From Egibacteraceae bacterium (GTDB taxonomy: Bacteria; Actinomycetota; Nitriliruptoria; Euzebyales; Egibacteraceae), in NCBI GenBank assembly GCA_030447925.1, contig JAUJNX010000001.1, forward strand, positions 334,037 through 398,036: a stretch of DNA of 64,000 nt. The letters are read 5' to 3'. Below, in pieces: positions 41,244 to 49,767 of this stretch (the first letter of the stretch is position 1; the number at the start of each line of letters is the position of its first letter). Both the position numbers and the translations under genes were made by a program. The notes beneath the pieces were generated by a model that was not told where the DNA came from, made no database searches, and saw nothing but the letters and a program-made list of their open reading frames with translations.

Positions 41244-41588
41244 ATGAGGCTCCTGGTCGCGTGGATCGCCGTCGGGGTCGTGGTCGCCCTGGTCGCGCTG
41301 CTGGACCGGGCGGGGGTCCTGCCGGCCCGCTACGTCCTGGCACCGCTGCTCGGGCTGCTCATCCTCGCCATCGGCCGGGCGTCGCTGCGGTCGTTCCGCA
41401 GCGGCGCCGCCCACATCCCCGACGGCCCCCCGCGCCCGCTGGACCTCGCCCAGGAGCGCGTCACCTACGCCTGCGGCGGCTGCGGCGCGGAGGTGCTGCT
41501 GCTGGTGCGCGGCACGGAGGTCGGGCCCCGCCACTGCGGCGAGCGCATGACCGAACGGCGCGAGGTCCCCCGCGGCTCCGTCCGCTAG
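41244..41588 (+). CDS. membrane protein with a C-terminal zinc-knuckle-like motif
   Basis: A 114-residue protein with two membrane helices (LLVAWIAVGVVVALVALLDR and YVLAPLLGLLILAIGRASLR) and a soluble tail. The tail has a CxxC pair plus a later cysteine (YACGGCGAEVLLL, RHCGERM), suggesting a small metal site. I do not recognise the family. It ends before a strong hairpin. Confidence 0.6.
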   Translation: MRLLVAWIAVGVVVALVALLDRAGVLPARYVLAPLLGLLILAIGRASLRSFRSGAAHIPDGPPRPLDLAQERVTYACGGCGAEVLLLVRGTEVGPRHCGERMTERREVPRGSVR

Positions 41589-41597
41589 GGGAGGCGG

Positions 41598-41621
41598 GGT
41601 TGTCCCCAGTTGGGGACAACC
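41598..41621. terminator. perfect 10-bp hairpin between convergent genes
   Basis: GGTTGTCCCC, loop AGTT, GGGGACAACC, followed by TTGTGG. It lies between the end of the gene at 41588 and the end of crgA on the other strand and could stop both. Confidence 0.6.
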
Positions 41622-41648
41622 TTGTGGAGTGATGACACCTGTGGAGTT

Positions 41649-41664
41649 TCGAACCCTCGTTCGA
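41649..41664. promoter_or_regulatory. LexA (SOS) box-like palindrome
   Basis: TCGAAC-CCTC-GTTCGA matches the actinobacterial SOS box TCGAACNNNNGTTCGA at all twelve fixed positions. It lies four bases beyond the crgA stop, in a convergent gap, not in front of an obvious start. It is rare by chance in such GC-rich DNA. Confidence 0.5.
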
Positions 41665-41667
41665 CGC

Positions 41668-41904
41668 TCAGCGCCACTGGCTGAGGACGAGCAGGCCCGC
41701 GGCCATCAGCACGAAGCCGATGAGCAGGTTCCAGTTGCCGCCGGGGAAGCCCGGGATCAGGTAGTTCAGCAGGATCAGCAGGATCCCGAGGCCGATCAGC
41801 GCGAGCCCGACCACCGGGACCCAGCGCGGGCTGGGGCCCGGCTTGGGCTTGGCCGGCGGCACGTAGGTCGACCGCTTCGTCCGGGTGGGGCGGGATCGGG
41901 GCAC
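41668..41904 (-). CDS. crgA: cell division protein CrgA
   Basis: A 78-residue protein with two membrane helices. The typical CrgA elements are present: a basic N-terminus, GPSPRWVPVVGLALIGLGIL, then IPGFPGGNWNLLIGFVLMAA ending GLLVLSQWR. CrgA is a small divisome protein of actinobacteria that binds FtsZ, FtsQ and FtsI and regulates septation. It starts at a GTG with AAAGG upstream. Its place near sortase, pabA/trpG-type and pknB genes repeats the classic actinobacterial order. Confidence 0.88.
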   Translation of the reverse strand: MPRSRPTRTKRSTYVPPAKPKPGPSPRWVPVVGLALIGLGILLILLNYLIPGFPGGNWNLLIGFVLMAAGLLVLSQWR

Positions 41905-41944
41905 CGGTGGCCTTTCGTCAAGTGGTGGCGGTCGATCGGGATCG

Positions 41945-41950
41945 TAGCCT
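41945..41950 (+). promoter_or_regulatory. divergent overlapping promoters: sortase -10 (+) and crgA -10 (-)
   Basis: On the plus strand TAGCCT stands six bases before ATG 41957 (leaderless). On the minus strand TACGAT (41941-41946) overlaps it and could serve crgA with a leader of about 30 bases. The two start sites would compete. Confidence 0.45.
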
Positions 41951-41956
41951 CGCAGG

Positions 41957-42714
41957 ATGCAGCACGATGCGGAGACGGCCTGGCTGCCGGTCCTGGACCC
42001 GCGGCCGGAGGAGGCGCGCGCGCCGGGCCGACCGCCGGCGCGCCCGCCGCAGCCCGTTCGAGCAGGGCGCCGCGCGCGGTCGGGTGGCTGTGCGTCGCGG
42101 CCGGCACGGTCATCCTGCTCTACCTCGTCTACTCGCTGCTGTTCACCAACCTGCGCACCGGCGCCGCCCAGTCCGACCTGCTGGACCAGTGGGAGCTGGA
42201 GGTCGGCCAGGTGGGCGGCCCCGTCCTGCCGGCCGAGTCGGTCCCGCCGCCCGGCGGCGCGGCGCCCGCCCCGGTCGCCGTCGACCCCGGCGACGCCCTG
42301 GCGGTCCTGCAGTTCGTCCGCCCCGGCAGCACGGGAGCCGATCGTCGCCGACGAGCCCCAGTTCGTCGTCGAGGGCGTCGGCGTCGGCGACCTGCAGCGC
42401 GGTCCCGGCACTACCCGCAGACCTCGCTGCCGGGCGGGCCGGGCAACTTCGCGGTCGCCGGGCATCGCACCACCTACGGCGCGCCGTTCTTCAACCTCGA
42501 CCAGCTGGTCGCCGGGGACGAGATCCGTGTCACCGACCGCGGCGGGGCGCGCTACACCTACCGGGTCACCGAGCTGCGGGTCGTGCCGCCGTCGGAGTCC
42601 TCGGTCCTGGGGCCCGATCCCCTCGGCAACGGCCGCCCGCTGCTGACCCTCACCACCTGCCACCCGCGCTTCTCCAACGCCCAGCGGCTGATCGTCTTCG
42701 CGGAGCTGGTCTGA
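41957..42714 (+). CDS. class E sortase (apparent frameshifts)
   Basis: The parts of a class E sortase are spread over two frames: an N-terminal [17 protein letters not shown], a membrane anchor [20 protein letters not shown], the middle [20 protein letters not shown] and the catalytic core. The core has the active histidine in [20 protein letters not shown], the nucleophile cysteine in [16 protein letters not shown] and the family arginine after it. Breaks are near 42,000-42,060, 42,335 and 42,410. When repaired it is about 250 residues. It attaches LAxTG-type proteins to peptidoglycan. Because both catalytic residues and flanking motifs are intact, sequence error is the likelier cause. Confidence 0.8.
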
Positions 42715-42860
42715 TGGCCGCGCCCGTCCGGGTGCTGCTGCTGGTCGTCGCGGCCGTCGTCGTCGTGGCGCTGCTGTTCGCCGTCGTCTTCCCGTGGTTC
42801 GACCAGACGTTCCTCACCGACCCGGTCCTGGACACCCGTCTGCCCCTGCGGCGCGCCTGA
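42714..42860 (+). CDS. small membrane protein coupled to the sortase
   Basis: A 48-residue protein with one membrane helix ([20 protein letters not shown]) and a short outside tail ([20 protein letters not shown]). Its ATG shares a base with the sortase stop (TGATG). It may be a partner of the sortase; no family is recognised. Confidence 0.6.
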   Translation: MAAPVRVLLLVVAAVVVVALLFAVVFPWFDQTFLTDPVLDTRLPLRRA

Positions 42861-42887
42861 CCGCTGCGGGGGAGGCGCGGCCACACG

Positions 42888-42893
42888 TAGCAT
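42888..42893 (+). promoter_or_regulatory. -10 element of a leaderless amidotransferase transcript
   Basis: TAGCAT with six bases to ATG 42900. Confidence 0.45.
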
Positions 42894-42899
42894 CGGCCC

Positions 42900-43499
42900 A
42901 TGCCCGGACCCCGCGTGCTGCTGGTGGACAACTACGACAGCTTCACCTACAACCTCGCGCAGGAGCTGGGGTGCTGGGCGCCGAGGTCGAGGTCGCCCGC
43001 AACGACGCCTTCACCCTGGCCGAGGTCGACGCGGACCTGCCCGACGGCATCGTGATCTCACCCGGGCCGGGCACCCCGGACGCGCGGGGCTGTCACTGGA
43101 CGTGATCCGCACGTTCGCCGGGCGCACCCCGATCCTGGGGTCTGCCTGGGCCACCAGTGCATCGGTCAGGTCTACGGCGGCCGGGTCGTGCGCGCGCCCG
43201 AGCTGCTGCACGGCAAGACCTCCCGCATCCGCCACGACGACGGCGGGGTGTTCGCGGGCCTGCCGCAGGGGTTCGACGCGACGCGCTACCACTCGCTGGT
43301 GGTCGCCGAGGACGGCCTGCCGCCCGTGCTGGAGGTCACCGCCCGCACCGTCGCGGCGCCGGGGCTGATCATGGGCCTGCGCCACCGCGAGCTGGCGGTC
43401 GAGGGCGTGCAGTTCCACCCGGAGTCGGTGCTCACCCGCGCGGGGCGCGACCTGCTCGCCAACTTCCTGCGCCGTCTGGGGCTGCGGGCCGCGGCGTGA
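42900..43499 (+). CDS. pabA: anthranilate/aminodeoxychorismate synthase glutamine amidotransferase (apparent frameshifts)
   Basis: A class I glutamine amidotransferase (TrpG/PabA type) of about 200 residues once repaired. The pieces are [36 protein letters not shown], the nucleophile region read as [15 protein letters not shown], and the His-Glu pair in [17 protein letters not shown]. Breaks occur at about 42,971 (GGGG where GGGGG restores the frame), 43,087 and 43,140 (again one G short). It releases ammonia from glutamine for chorismate amination in folate or tryptophan synthesis. Whether it is pabA or trpG cannot be told. In mycobacteria the same gene sits beside pknB. Confidence 0.82.
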
Positions 43500-44038
43500 C
43501 CCACCCGCCCGGCACGACCCTGCAGGTCCGGTCCACCAAGTACGGCGGGGGACCGCACTACCGCTACCCCCTCCAGGTGGTCCGCGACGACGGCGACCGC
43601 CTGGTCGCCTGGGGCCCCGCGGGCACGCGTATGGACAGCTACCGCGGCGTCTTCGCGGCCACCCACCACATGCTCTGGGTGCACTGGGCCGACCGGGACT
43701 GGAACCTCGAGGTGATGTGGCACGAGGACTGGCGGCCACGGTCCCACTACGTCAACGTCGCGCTGCCGACGACCTGGGCGGACGGGACGGTGCGCTTCGT
43801 CGACCTGGACCTCGACGTCATCCAGCGCGCGGACGGCCGGGTGATCCTGGACGACGAGGACGAGTTCGAGGAGCACCGCGTGACCCTGCGCTACCCGCCG
43901 GACCTCGTCGCCCGCGCCCGCGCGTCGGCCGCGGCCGTGCTGGACCTGGTCGCCGCCCGCGCCTGGCCCTTCGACGGCTCCCTGTACGCCTGGCGGCCGG
44001 GCGACGTGGACCTGCCGCAGCCGCTGAGCGTGCGGTGA
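43496..44038 (+). CDS. DUF402 domain-containing protein
   Basis: A 180-residue DUF402 (FomD/YtqA-like) protein: [20 protein letters not shown], a central [20 protein letters not shown] and the conserved [20 protein letters not shown] with EDEFEEHR, whose acidic residues bind metal in family members. Members are thought to hydrolyse nucleoside phosphates or cytidylyl adducts. GTGA overlaps at both ends, so it is transcribed with the amidotransferase and the flavoprotein gene. Confidence 0.78.
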   Translation: MTHPPGTTLQVRSTKYGGGPHYRYPLQVVRDDGDRLVAWGPAGTRMDSYRGVFAATHHMLWVHWADRDWNLEVMWHEDWRPRSHYVNVALPTTWADGTVRFVDLDLDVIQRADGRVILDDEDEFEEHRVTLRYPPDLVARARASAAAVLDLVAARAWPFDGSLYAWRPGDVDLPQPLSVR

Positions 44039-45048
44039 CGGGTGAGGAGCGGGTCGATGTCGCCGTCGTGGGCGCGGGGCTGGCGGGGCTCGCCGCCGCC
44101 CGGGCCCTGACGGCGGCCGGGCGGCGCCCCGTCCTGGTCGACAAGGGCCGCCGGCCCGGCGGCCGCTGCGCCACCCGCTCGCTGGGCGGCGCGGTCGTCG
44201 ACACCGGGGCGCAGTTCTTCACCGTGCGGTCCGACGCCTTCGCGCGGCTGGTGGCCGACCTGCGCGCCGACGGCTGCCCGATCCGCGAGTGGTCGCAGGG
44301 CTTCGCCCGGGCCGGGTCCGTCACCGACGGGCCGGACGGGGCCGACGCGTCCTCCGACGGCCACCCCCGCCACAGCGTCACCGGGGGGATGAACGGCCTG
44401 GCCGCCGCGCTCGCCCGCGACCTGGCGGTCCGGCCCGGCACCCGCGCCCTCGCCGTCCGCCCGCGCGGCGCCGGCTGGGTGCTGGACCTGCTCGACGGCG
44501 ACGGTCCCCGGCGGGTCGAGGCGGGGGCGGTGGTGCTGACCGCGCCGGTGCCGCAGTCCCTGGCGCTGCTGGGGGCGGGGGGCGTCGAGGTCGCCGACCT
44601 GGCCCGCCTGCGCGGGCTGACCTACGAGCCGTGCCTCACGCTGATGGTCGCGCTGGACCGGCCCGCGGCGCTGCCCGGACCGGGCGGGGTGCAGTTCGCC
44701 GCCGGGCCCGTCGGCTGGCTGGCCGACAACGTCGCCAAGGGCGCGTCGGCCGAGCCCGCGCTCACCGTCCACGCGTCCGGCGACCTCAGCGAGGCCGCCT
44801 ACGACCTGGACGGCGACCGGGTCACGGCCCTGCTGCTCGACGCGGTCGCGCCGTGGCTGCGGGGGGCGCGGCCGGTCACCACTGATCTGTTCCGCTGGCG
44901 CTACTCCAAGCCCCGCACGCCGGCCGACGACGGGGCGGTGGCCGTCGTGGACGGCCTGGTCCTGGCCGGTGACGCCCTCGCGGGTGCGAAGGTCGAGGGT
45001 GCCGTGACGTCGGGCCTGCGCGCCGCCGGCCTGCTGACCGGCGGCTGA
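44035..45048 (+). CDS. FAD-dependent oxidoreductase (renalase-like)
   Basis: A 337-residue flavoprotein. It has the FAD motif VAVVGAGLAGLAAARALTAA, the second motif RPGGRCATRSLGGAVVDTGA then QFFTVRS (typical of renalase-like NAD(P)-oxidases), and a C-terminal FAD site VDGLVLAGDALAGAKVEGAV. The substrate is unknown. It is the last gene of the amidotransferase - DUF402 - flavoprotein unit and converges with pknB. Confidence 0.8.
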   Translation: MTGEERVDVAVVGAGLAGLAAARALTAAGRRPVLVDKGRRPGGRCATRSLGGAVVDTGAQFFTVRSDAFARLVADLRADGCPIREWSQGFARAGSVTDGPDGADASSDGHPRHSVTGGMNGLAAALARDLAVRPGTRALAVRPRGAGWVLDLLDGDGPRRVEAGAVVLTAPVPQSLALLGAGGVEVADLARLRGLTYEPCLTLMVALDRPAALPGPGGVQFAAGPVGWLADNVAKGASAEPALTVHASGDLSEAAYDLDGDRVTALLLDAVAPWLRGARPVTTDLFRWRYSKPRTPADDGAVAVVDGLVLAGDALAGAKVEGAVTSGLRAAGLLTGG

Positions 45049-45060
45049 GGGCCGCGACGG

Positions 45061-46899
45061 TCACTGCTGGGGCTGCTCCTCCGCCGACGGCGAGGGGCTC
45101 GGGCTGGGGCTGGGCGACGGCGACGGCGACGGGCTGGGTGACGGCGACGGCGACGGGCTGGGCGACGGCGGGGCCCCGGACGACACCACCAGCACGACCT
45201 CGCTGCCGCGCTCGACCTCCGTGGAGCCCTCGGGGTTCTGCGAGATCACCCTGCCCTCGGGGACACTGGGGCTCTGCTCCTCGGTGATGGTCACCGACAG
45301 GCACGGGGCCTCGTCGCAGGAGTTGAGCAGCGCGTCGCGGGCGGTGACGACGTCCTGACCGACCACGTTGGGCAGGACGATCGGGGCCTCGCCCGACGAC
45401 ACGACCACGTTGATGGCCTGGCCGGCGGAGATCTCGACACCGGCGCCGGGGTTCTGGCTGATGATCCGGCCGGCCTCCACGGTGCTGTCGGGCTGGGGGG
45501 TCTCGGTCCCCAGCGTCAGGTTGGCCGCCTCCAGCGCCGCGCGCGCCTCGTCGACGGTGAGGTCGGCCAGGTCGGGCACCTGGGTGTCGGCCGGGCCGCC
45601 GCTGTAGAACAGCGTGATCGCCTGGTCCAGCGGCACCGATGTCAGCGCCCCCGGCTCCGTGCGGATGGCGGTGTTCTCCGGCAGCTCGGAGTCCTCCGGC
45701 TGGCGGTTCACGTTGGTGAAGCCCGCCTGGGACAGCGCCGTGGCGGCCTCCTCCACCGGGCGGTTCGCGACCTCGGGGATCACCGCCGTCGCCGGCGTCT
45801 CCGCGACCGGCGGCTCCTCCCGGGTGGAGGTCCAGAAGAACCACCCGGCCAGCGCGAGGGCCGCCACCAGCAGGATCCCCAGCACGATCGCCCCGGCGCC
45901 GGGCCCGCTGCGCTCCGGCTCCGGGTCGTAGCCCGGCTCCTCGTAGCGGTCGTAGGTCTGGGCCGGGACCGGGGGCGGGTTGTAGAGCGTCGTCTCGCCG
46001 ACGCCCATCATCCGCGTGGTCGCGTAGGCGTCGACGGGGGGCGCCGCGACGGCCATGCCGCCCATGGCCCGCTGCAGGTCGTACTGGAAGTCGCGCGAGG
46101 TCTGGTACCGCTGCGCGGGGTCCTTGGCCATGGCCTTCATGACGACCTGGTCGAGCTGGGCCCCGATCGCCGGGTTCAGCCGCGTCGGGGGCAGCGGCGG
46201 CTCCGACACGTGCTTGTAGGCCAGCGCGACGGCGGACTCGGCCGCGAAGGGCTGGCGCCCGGTCAGCAGCTCGTAGAGCACGCAGCCCAGCGCGTAGACG
46301 TCGGTGCGGCGGTCGACCGGCTCGCCCTGCGCCTGCTCGGGCGCGACGTAGGCGGCGGTGCCGAAGACCGCGGCGGTCTGGGTCACCGACTCCGCGCTCA
46401 CCGCGCGGGCGATGCCGAAGTCGGCGACCTTCACCTCGCCCTCGCCGGTGAGCAGGATGTTCGCGGGCTTCACGTCGCGGTGGACGATGCCGCGCTCGTG
46501 GGCGTAGTGCAGGCCGGCCGCGGCGGCCGCGACGATCTCCGCGGCGCGCGAGGGGCTGACCTCCTCGTTGCGGATGACCTCGCGCAGGCTGGGGCCGTTC
46601 ACCAGCTCCATGACGATGAAGGGCCGGCCGGCCTCGTCGCCGGTGTCGTAAACCGCGACGATATTGGGGTGGTTGAGGCTGGCCGCCGCCTGGGCCTCCC
46701 GCCGGAACCGGGCGAGGAAGTTGGGATCGTCCGCGTACCGGGCGTGGAGGATCTTGATCGCGACCTCACGGTCGAGCAGCGTGTCGTGCGCCCGCTCGAC
46801 GTCGGCCATCCCGCCCTGCCCGACGAGACCGAGCAGCGCGTAGCGGCCGACGAGCAGGCTGTGCCCACCCCCGCCACCCAGCGATGTCGTCGTGTCCAC
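45061..46899 (-). CDS. pknB: serine/threonine protein kinase with PASTA domains
   Basis: A 612-residue membrane kinase. The kinase domain is at residues 18 to about 280: glycine loop LVGQGGMADVERA, ATP lysine in REVAIKILHARY, catalytic IVHRDVKPANILLTG, DFG in VKVADFGIARAV, APE in AAYVAPEQAQGEP. A juxtamembrane linker and one helix (IVLGILLVAALALAGWFFW, about 365-385) follow. Three outside PASTA repeats (for example LPNVVGQDVVTARDALLNSC) lead to a long Pro-Ser tail that may cross the wall. It senses muropeptides or lipid II and controls division. A GTG start is chosen. No second kinase (pknA) lies beside it. Confidence 0.93.
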   Translation of the reverse strand: MDTTTSLGGGGGHSLLVGRYALLGLVGQGGMADVERAHDTLLDREVAIKILHARYADDPNFLARFRREAQAAASLNHPNIVAVYDTGDEAGRPFIVMELVNGPSLREVIRNEEVSPSRAAEIVAAAAAGLHYAHERGIVHRDVKPANILLTGEGEVKVADFGIARAVSAESVTQTAAVFGTAAYVAPEQAQGEPVDRRTDVYALGCVLYELLTGRQPFAAESAVALAYKHVSEPPLPPTRLNPAIGAQLDQVVMKAMAKDPAQRYQTSRDFQYDLQRAMGGMAVAAPPVDAYATTRMMGVGETTLYNPPPVPAQTYDRYEEPGYDPEPERSGPGAGAIVLGILLVAALALAGWFFWTSTREEPPVAETPATAVIPEVANRPVEEAATALSQAGFTNVNRQPEDSELPENTAIRTEPGALTSVPLDQAITLFYSGGPADTQVPDLADLTVDEARAALEAANLTLGTETPQPDSTVEAGRIISQNPGAGVEISAGQAINVVVSSGEAPIVLPNVVGQDVVTARDALLNSCDEAPCLSVTITEEQSPSVPEGRVISQNPEGSTEVERGSEVVLVVSSGAPPSPSPSPSPSPSPSPSPSPSPSPSPSPSAEEQPQQ

Positions 46900-46957
46900 G
46901 TCGTTCCGTCCCTTCCTGGTGCTCTCGCGTCGGTGCGATCGCGGTCGGCCCCGAACC

Positions 46958-48439
46958 CTACGGGGCGGGGGCGGCCTGCGTCTCGGCCAGCGCCTGGGCG
47001 ATGACCTCGCGTGCGATGGGAGCGGCGAGCCGCCCACCCGTGGCCTCGTTGCCGACGCCGGAGACATTCTCCAACACGACGGCGACCGCGACGGTCGGGT
47101 TGTCCGCCGGGGCGAAGCCGGTGAACCAGACCGTGGGCGGCCCCCCGTCCACGCCGGTCTCCGCGGTCCCGGTCTTGCCGGCCACCCGGACGCCGGGGAT
47201 GGCCGCGGCGCTGCCGGTGCCCTCCTCGACCACGCTGAGCATGAAGTCGCGCAGCGTGTCGGCGGTCTGGCGGCTGATCGGCCGGCCCAGCTCGCCCGGC
47301 TGGAACTGGCGGACCACGCTGCCGTCGACCTGGTCCTCGATCTGGCGGACCAGCCGGGGGACGGTCATCACCCCGCCGTTGCCGATCGCGCCGGCGACCG
47401 CGGCCATCTGCAGCGGCGTCGCGCGCACGTCGCGCTGGCCCAGGGCCGACTGCGCCGCGACCGGCGGGTCGTCACCGGGGATCGGCACGACGGAGGGCTC
47501 GACGGCGGGCAGCTGGTCCCCCAGCCGGGTGCCGAAGCCGAAGGCCTCGGCCTGCGCGCGGATGCGGTCCCCGCCCACGGCCGGGTCGTAGGCCAGCTGG
47601 GCGAAGGTGGTGTTGCAGCTGACCGTGAACGCCTCGCGCAGCGTGAGCGGCTGGCCGCCGTTGCACAGGCCCCCGCCGAAGTTGCGGATCACCGCCGAGG
47701 ACGGCGGCAGCGGCTGCTCGCGGGGGTCGTCGAAGGTGCGGTCCGGCGCCACGCCCGCCTCCAGCGCGGCGGCGGTGGTGATGATCTTGAACGTGGACCC
47801 CGGCGGGTAGAAGCCCTGCGTCGCCCGGTTGATGAGCGGTTCCGACGGGTCGGCGTTGAGCGCCTCCCAGTTGTCCCGCACCTGCTCCTCGTCGGTCCCC
47901 GCCAGCAGGTTGGGGTCGTAGGTGGGGAAGCCCCACATGGCCATGATCTCGCCGGTGCGCGGGTCCAGGGCGACGATGGCGCCGCGGCGCTCGCCCAGCG
48001 CGTCGATGGCGGCCTGCTGGACCCGCGGGCGGATCGTGGTGACGACGTCGTCCCCGGTCGGCTCGCGCTCCTCCAGCAGGTCGGCCAGGGTGGGGATCTG
48101 CACGCCGGAGCCCGACAGCGCGTCGTCCTGGGACGCCTCCAGCCCGGTCTTGCCGAACACCCGCGACAGGAAGCCCGTCGTGTGGGCGTAGGTGGGGCCC
48201 TGGTCGTACACCCGCGCGAAGCGCAGCTGCTCGCCGGTGTCCTCCGCCCGCGCGATCACGGTGCCGTCGGCCAGCAGGATCGACCCGCGGCGGACGCCAT
48301 AGTCGCGCACGAGCTGGCGGGCCGCGTCACGCTCGCGGTAGCCCTCGGCCTGCACGACCTGGATCAGGTTCACCTGCACGAACAGCGCGGCGAACATCAG
48401 GAAGATCGCCAGCGCGACGACGCGCACCTGGCGGGTCAT
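46958..48439 (-). CDS. pbpA: class B penicillin-binding protein (PbpA)
   Basis: A 493-residue transpeptidase with an N-terminal membrane anchor (VVALAIFLMFAALFVQVNLI). It carries the three active-site motifs: SxxK in FYPPGSTFKIITTAAALEAG, SxN in FTVSCNTTFAQLAYD and KTG in GVRVAGKTGTAETGV. It cross-links septal or lateral peptidoglycan with its SEDS partner. Its ATG overlaps the FtsW/RodA stop (ATGA), which fits one complex. Gene order is that of the actinobacterial pknB region. Confidence 0.93.
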   Translation of the reverse strand: MTRQVRVVALAIFLMFAALFVQVNLIQVVQAEGYRERDAARQLVRDYGVRRGSILLADGTVIARAEDTGEQLRFARVYDQGPTYAHTTGFLSRVFGKTGLEASQDDALSGSGVQIPTLADLLEEREPTGDDVVTTIRPRVQQAAIDALGERRGAIVALDPRTGEIMAMWGFPTYDPNLLAGTDEEQVRDNWEALNADPSEPLINRATQGFYPPGSTFKIITTAAALEAGVAPDRTFDDPREQPLPPSSAVIRNFGGGLCNGGQPLTLREAFTVSCNTTFAQLAYDPAVGGDRIRAQAEAFGFGTRLGDQLPAVEPSVVPIPGDDPPVAAQSALGQRDVRATPLQMAAVAGAIGNGGVMTVPRLVRQIEDQVDGSVVRQFQPGELGRPISRQTADTLRDFMLSVVEEGTGSAAAIPGVRVAGKTGTAETGVDGGPPTVWFTGFAPADNPTVAVAVVLENVSGVGNEATGGRLAAPIAREVIAQALAETQAAPAP

Positions 48440-49767
48440 CGGTCCTCACCCGCCGAGACGCGCATCAGCAGCGCGACGAGGATGTAGTTCGCCACCAGGC
48501 TGCTCCCCCCCGCGCTCATGAACGGCAGCGTCAGGCCGGTCAGGGGGATGAGCCGCGTGACCCCGCCGATGATGACGAACACCTGCAGCCCGAACACCAC
48601 CGTCAGGCCCATCGCGAGCAGCGTCTGGAACTCGTCGCGCGTGCGCAGCGCGATCGAGAAGCCCCGTGCCGTGAGGATGAGGAAGCACAGGATGATCGCG
48701 GTGGTCCCCAGCAGCCCGAGCTCCTCGCCGAACACCGCGAAGATGAAGTCGGTCTCCATGGCGAAGTAGTCCGACAGCCCCTCGCCCCAGCCAACGCCGA
48801 AGATCCCGCCCGCGGCCAGCGAGTACATGGACTGCAGGATCTGGAACCCCGCGTCGTCCGGGTCCGAGTACGGCGCCAGCCACGCGGTGACGCGGGTCTG
48901 CACGTGGCCGAACAGCGTCCAGGCCGCGAAGGCGCTGCCGGCGAACAGCAGGCCGCCGAGGATCGGGTAGGCCGCCCGGCCGGTCGCCACGTAGAGCATG
49001 GCCACGAACAGCCCGAAGACCAGCAGCGACAGCCCGAGGTCGCGCTCGAACACCAGCACGACCAGCGACGCGCCCCAGGCGACCAGGATGGGGCCGAATG
49101 CGCGGGCCGCCGGCACGGGGATCGGGCCGATCCGGCTGGTCGCGATGGTCAGCAGCGGCCGGTACTCGGCGAGGTAGCTGGCGAAGAACGCCACCAGCGC
49201 GATCTTGGCGACCTCGCCCGGCTGGAAGGACAGCGGGCCGATCCGCAGCCACAGCCGCGCCCCGTTGATCTCGTCGCCGATGGGGTCGGGCAGGAGCGGC
49301 AGCAGCAGCAGGATGATCGCGGAGAAGCCGATCAGGTACCGGTAGCGGTCCAGGATCCCCGCGTCGCGGATGAGGAACAGCGTCGCGACGAACGCGCCCA
49401 CGCCGACGACGGTCCAGATGGTCTGCGACGCGGCGAAGTCGGTGTCGCCCTCGACGTAGTCCATCCGGCGCATCATCACCAGGCCGAGGCCGTTGAGCAG
49501 GAACGCCGTGGGCAGCAGCACGGGATCCGCCGCGGGCGCAGTCCGCCGCCGGACGACGTGGGCGAGCAGGGCCAGGATGCCCATCGCCCCCGCGTAGCTG
49601 GTGAGCTCGGTCGGCACGCGGTCCAGGCGGGTGATCCCCAGCTGGGCGTAGGCGACCAGGACGATGAGCAGCGCCAGCACGAGGAACAGCAGCTCGGTGT
49701 TGGAGCGCCGGCGGGCGACGTCGGGCGTGCGGCCCGCGGCGACGGCGGAGGGGCTGGCCGTGGTCAT
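48436..49767 (-). CDS. rodA: FtsW/RodA/SpoVE family SEDS glycosyltransferase
   Basis: A 443-residue SEDS protein with about ten to twelve membrane helices. Signature parts are GARLWLRIGPLSFQPGEVAK, VLVFERDLGLSLLVFGLFVA, FGEELGLLGTTAIILCFLIL and the C-terminal LPFMSAGGSSLVANYILVAL. SEDS proteins polymerise lipid II into glycan chains; pairing with PbpA in one operon suggests the RodA/FtsW role in elongation or septation. Start and stop overlap neighbours by four bases. Confidence 0.93.
   Translation of the reverse strand: MTTASPSAVAAGRTPDVARRRSNTELLFLVLALLIVLVAYAQLGITRLDRVPTELTSYAGAMGILALLAHVVRRRTAPAADPVLLPTAFLLNGLGLVMMRRMDYVEGDTDFAASQTIWTVVGVGAFVATLFLIRDAGILDRYRYLIGFSAIILLLLPLLPDPIGDEINGARLWLRIGPLSFQPGEVAKIALVAFFASYLAEYRPLLTIATSRIGPIPVPAARAFGPILVAWGASLVVLVFERDLGLSLLVFGLFVAMLYVATGRAAYPILGGLLFAGSAFAAWTLFGHVQTRVTAWLAPYSDPDDAGFQILQSMYSLAAGGIFGVGWGEGLSDYFAMETDFIFAVFGEELGLLGTTAIILCFLILTARGFSIALRTRDEFQTLLAMGLTVVFGLQVFVIIGGVTRLIPLTGLTLPFMSAGGSSLVANYILVALLMRVSAGEDR

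Noticed and set aside
41649..41670. tRNA remnant (TTCGAA-containing T-loop look-alike)
   Set aside because: No five-pair stem forms around the loop and no acceptor or anticodon arm is nearby; the LexA-box reading explains the symmetry.
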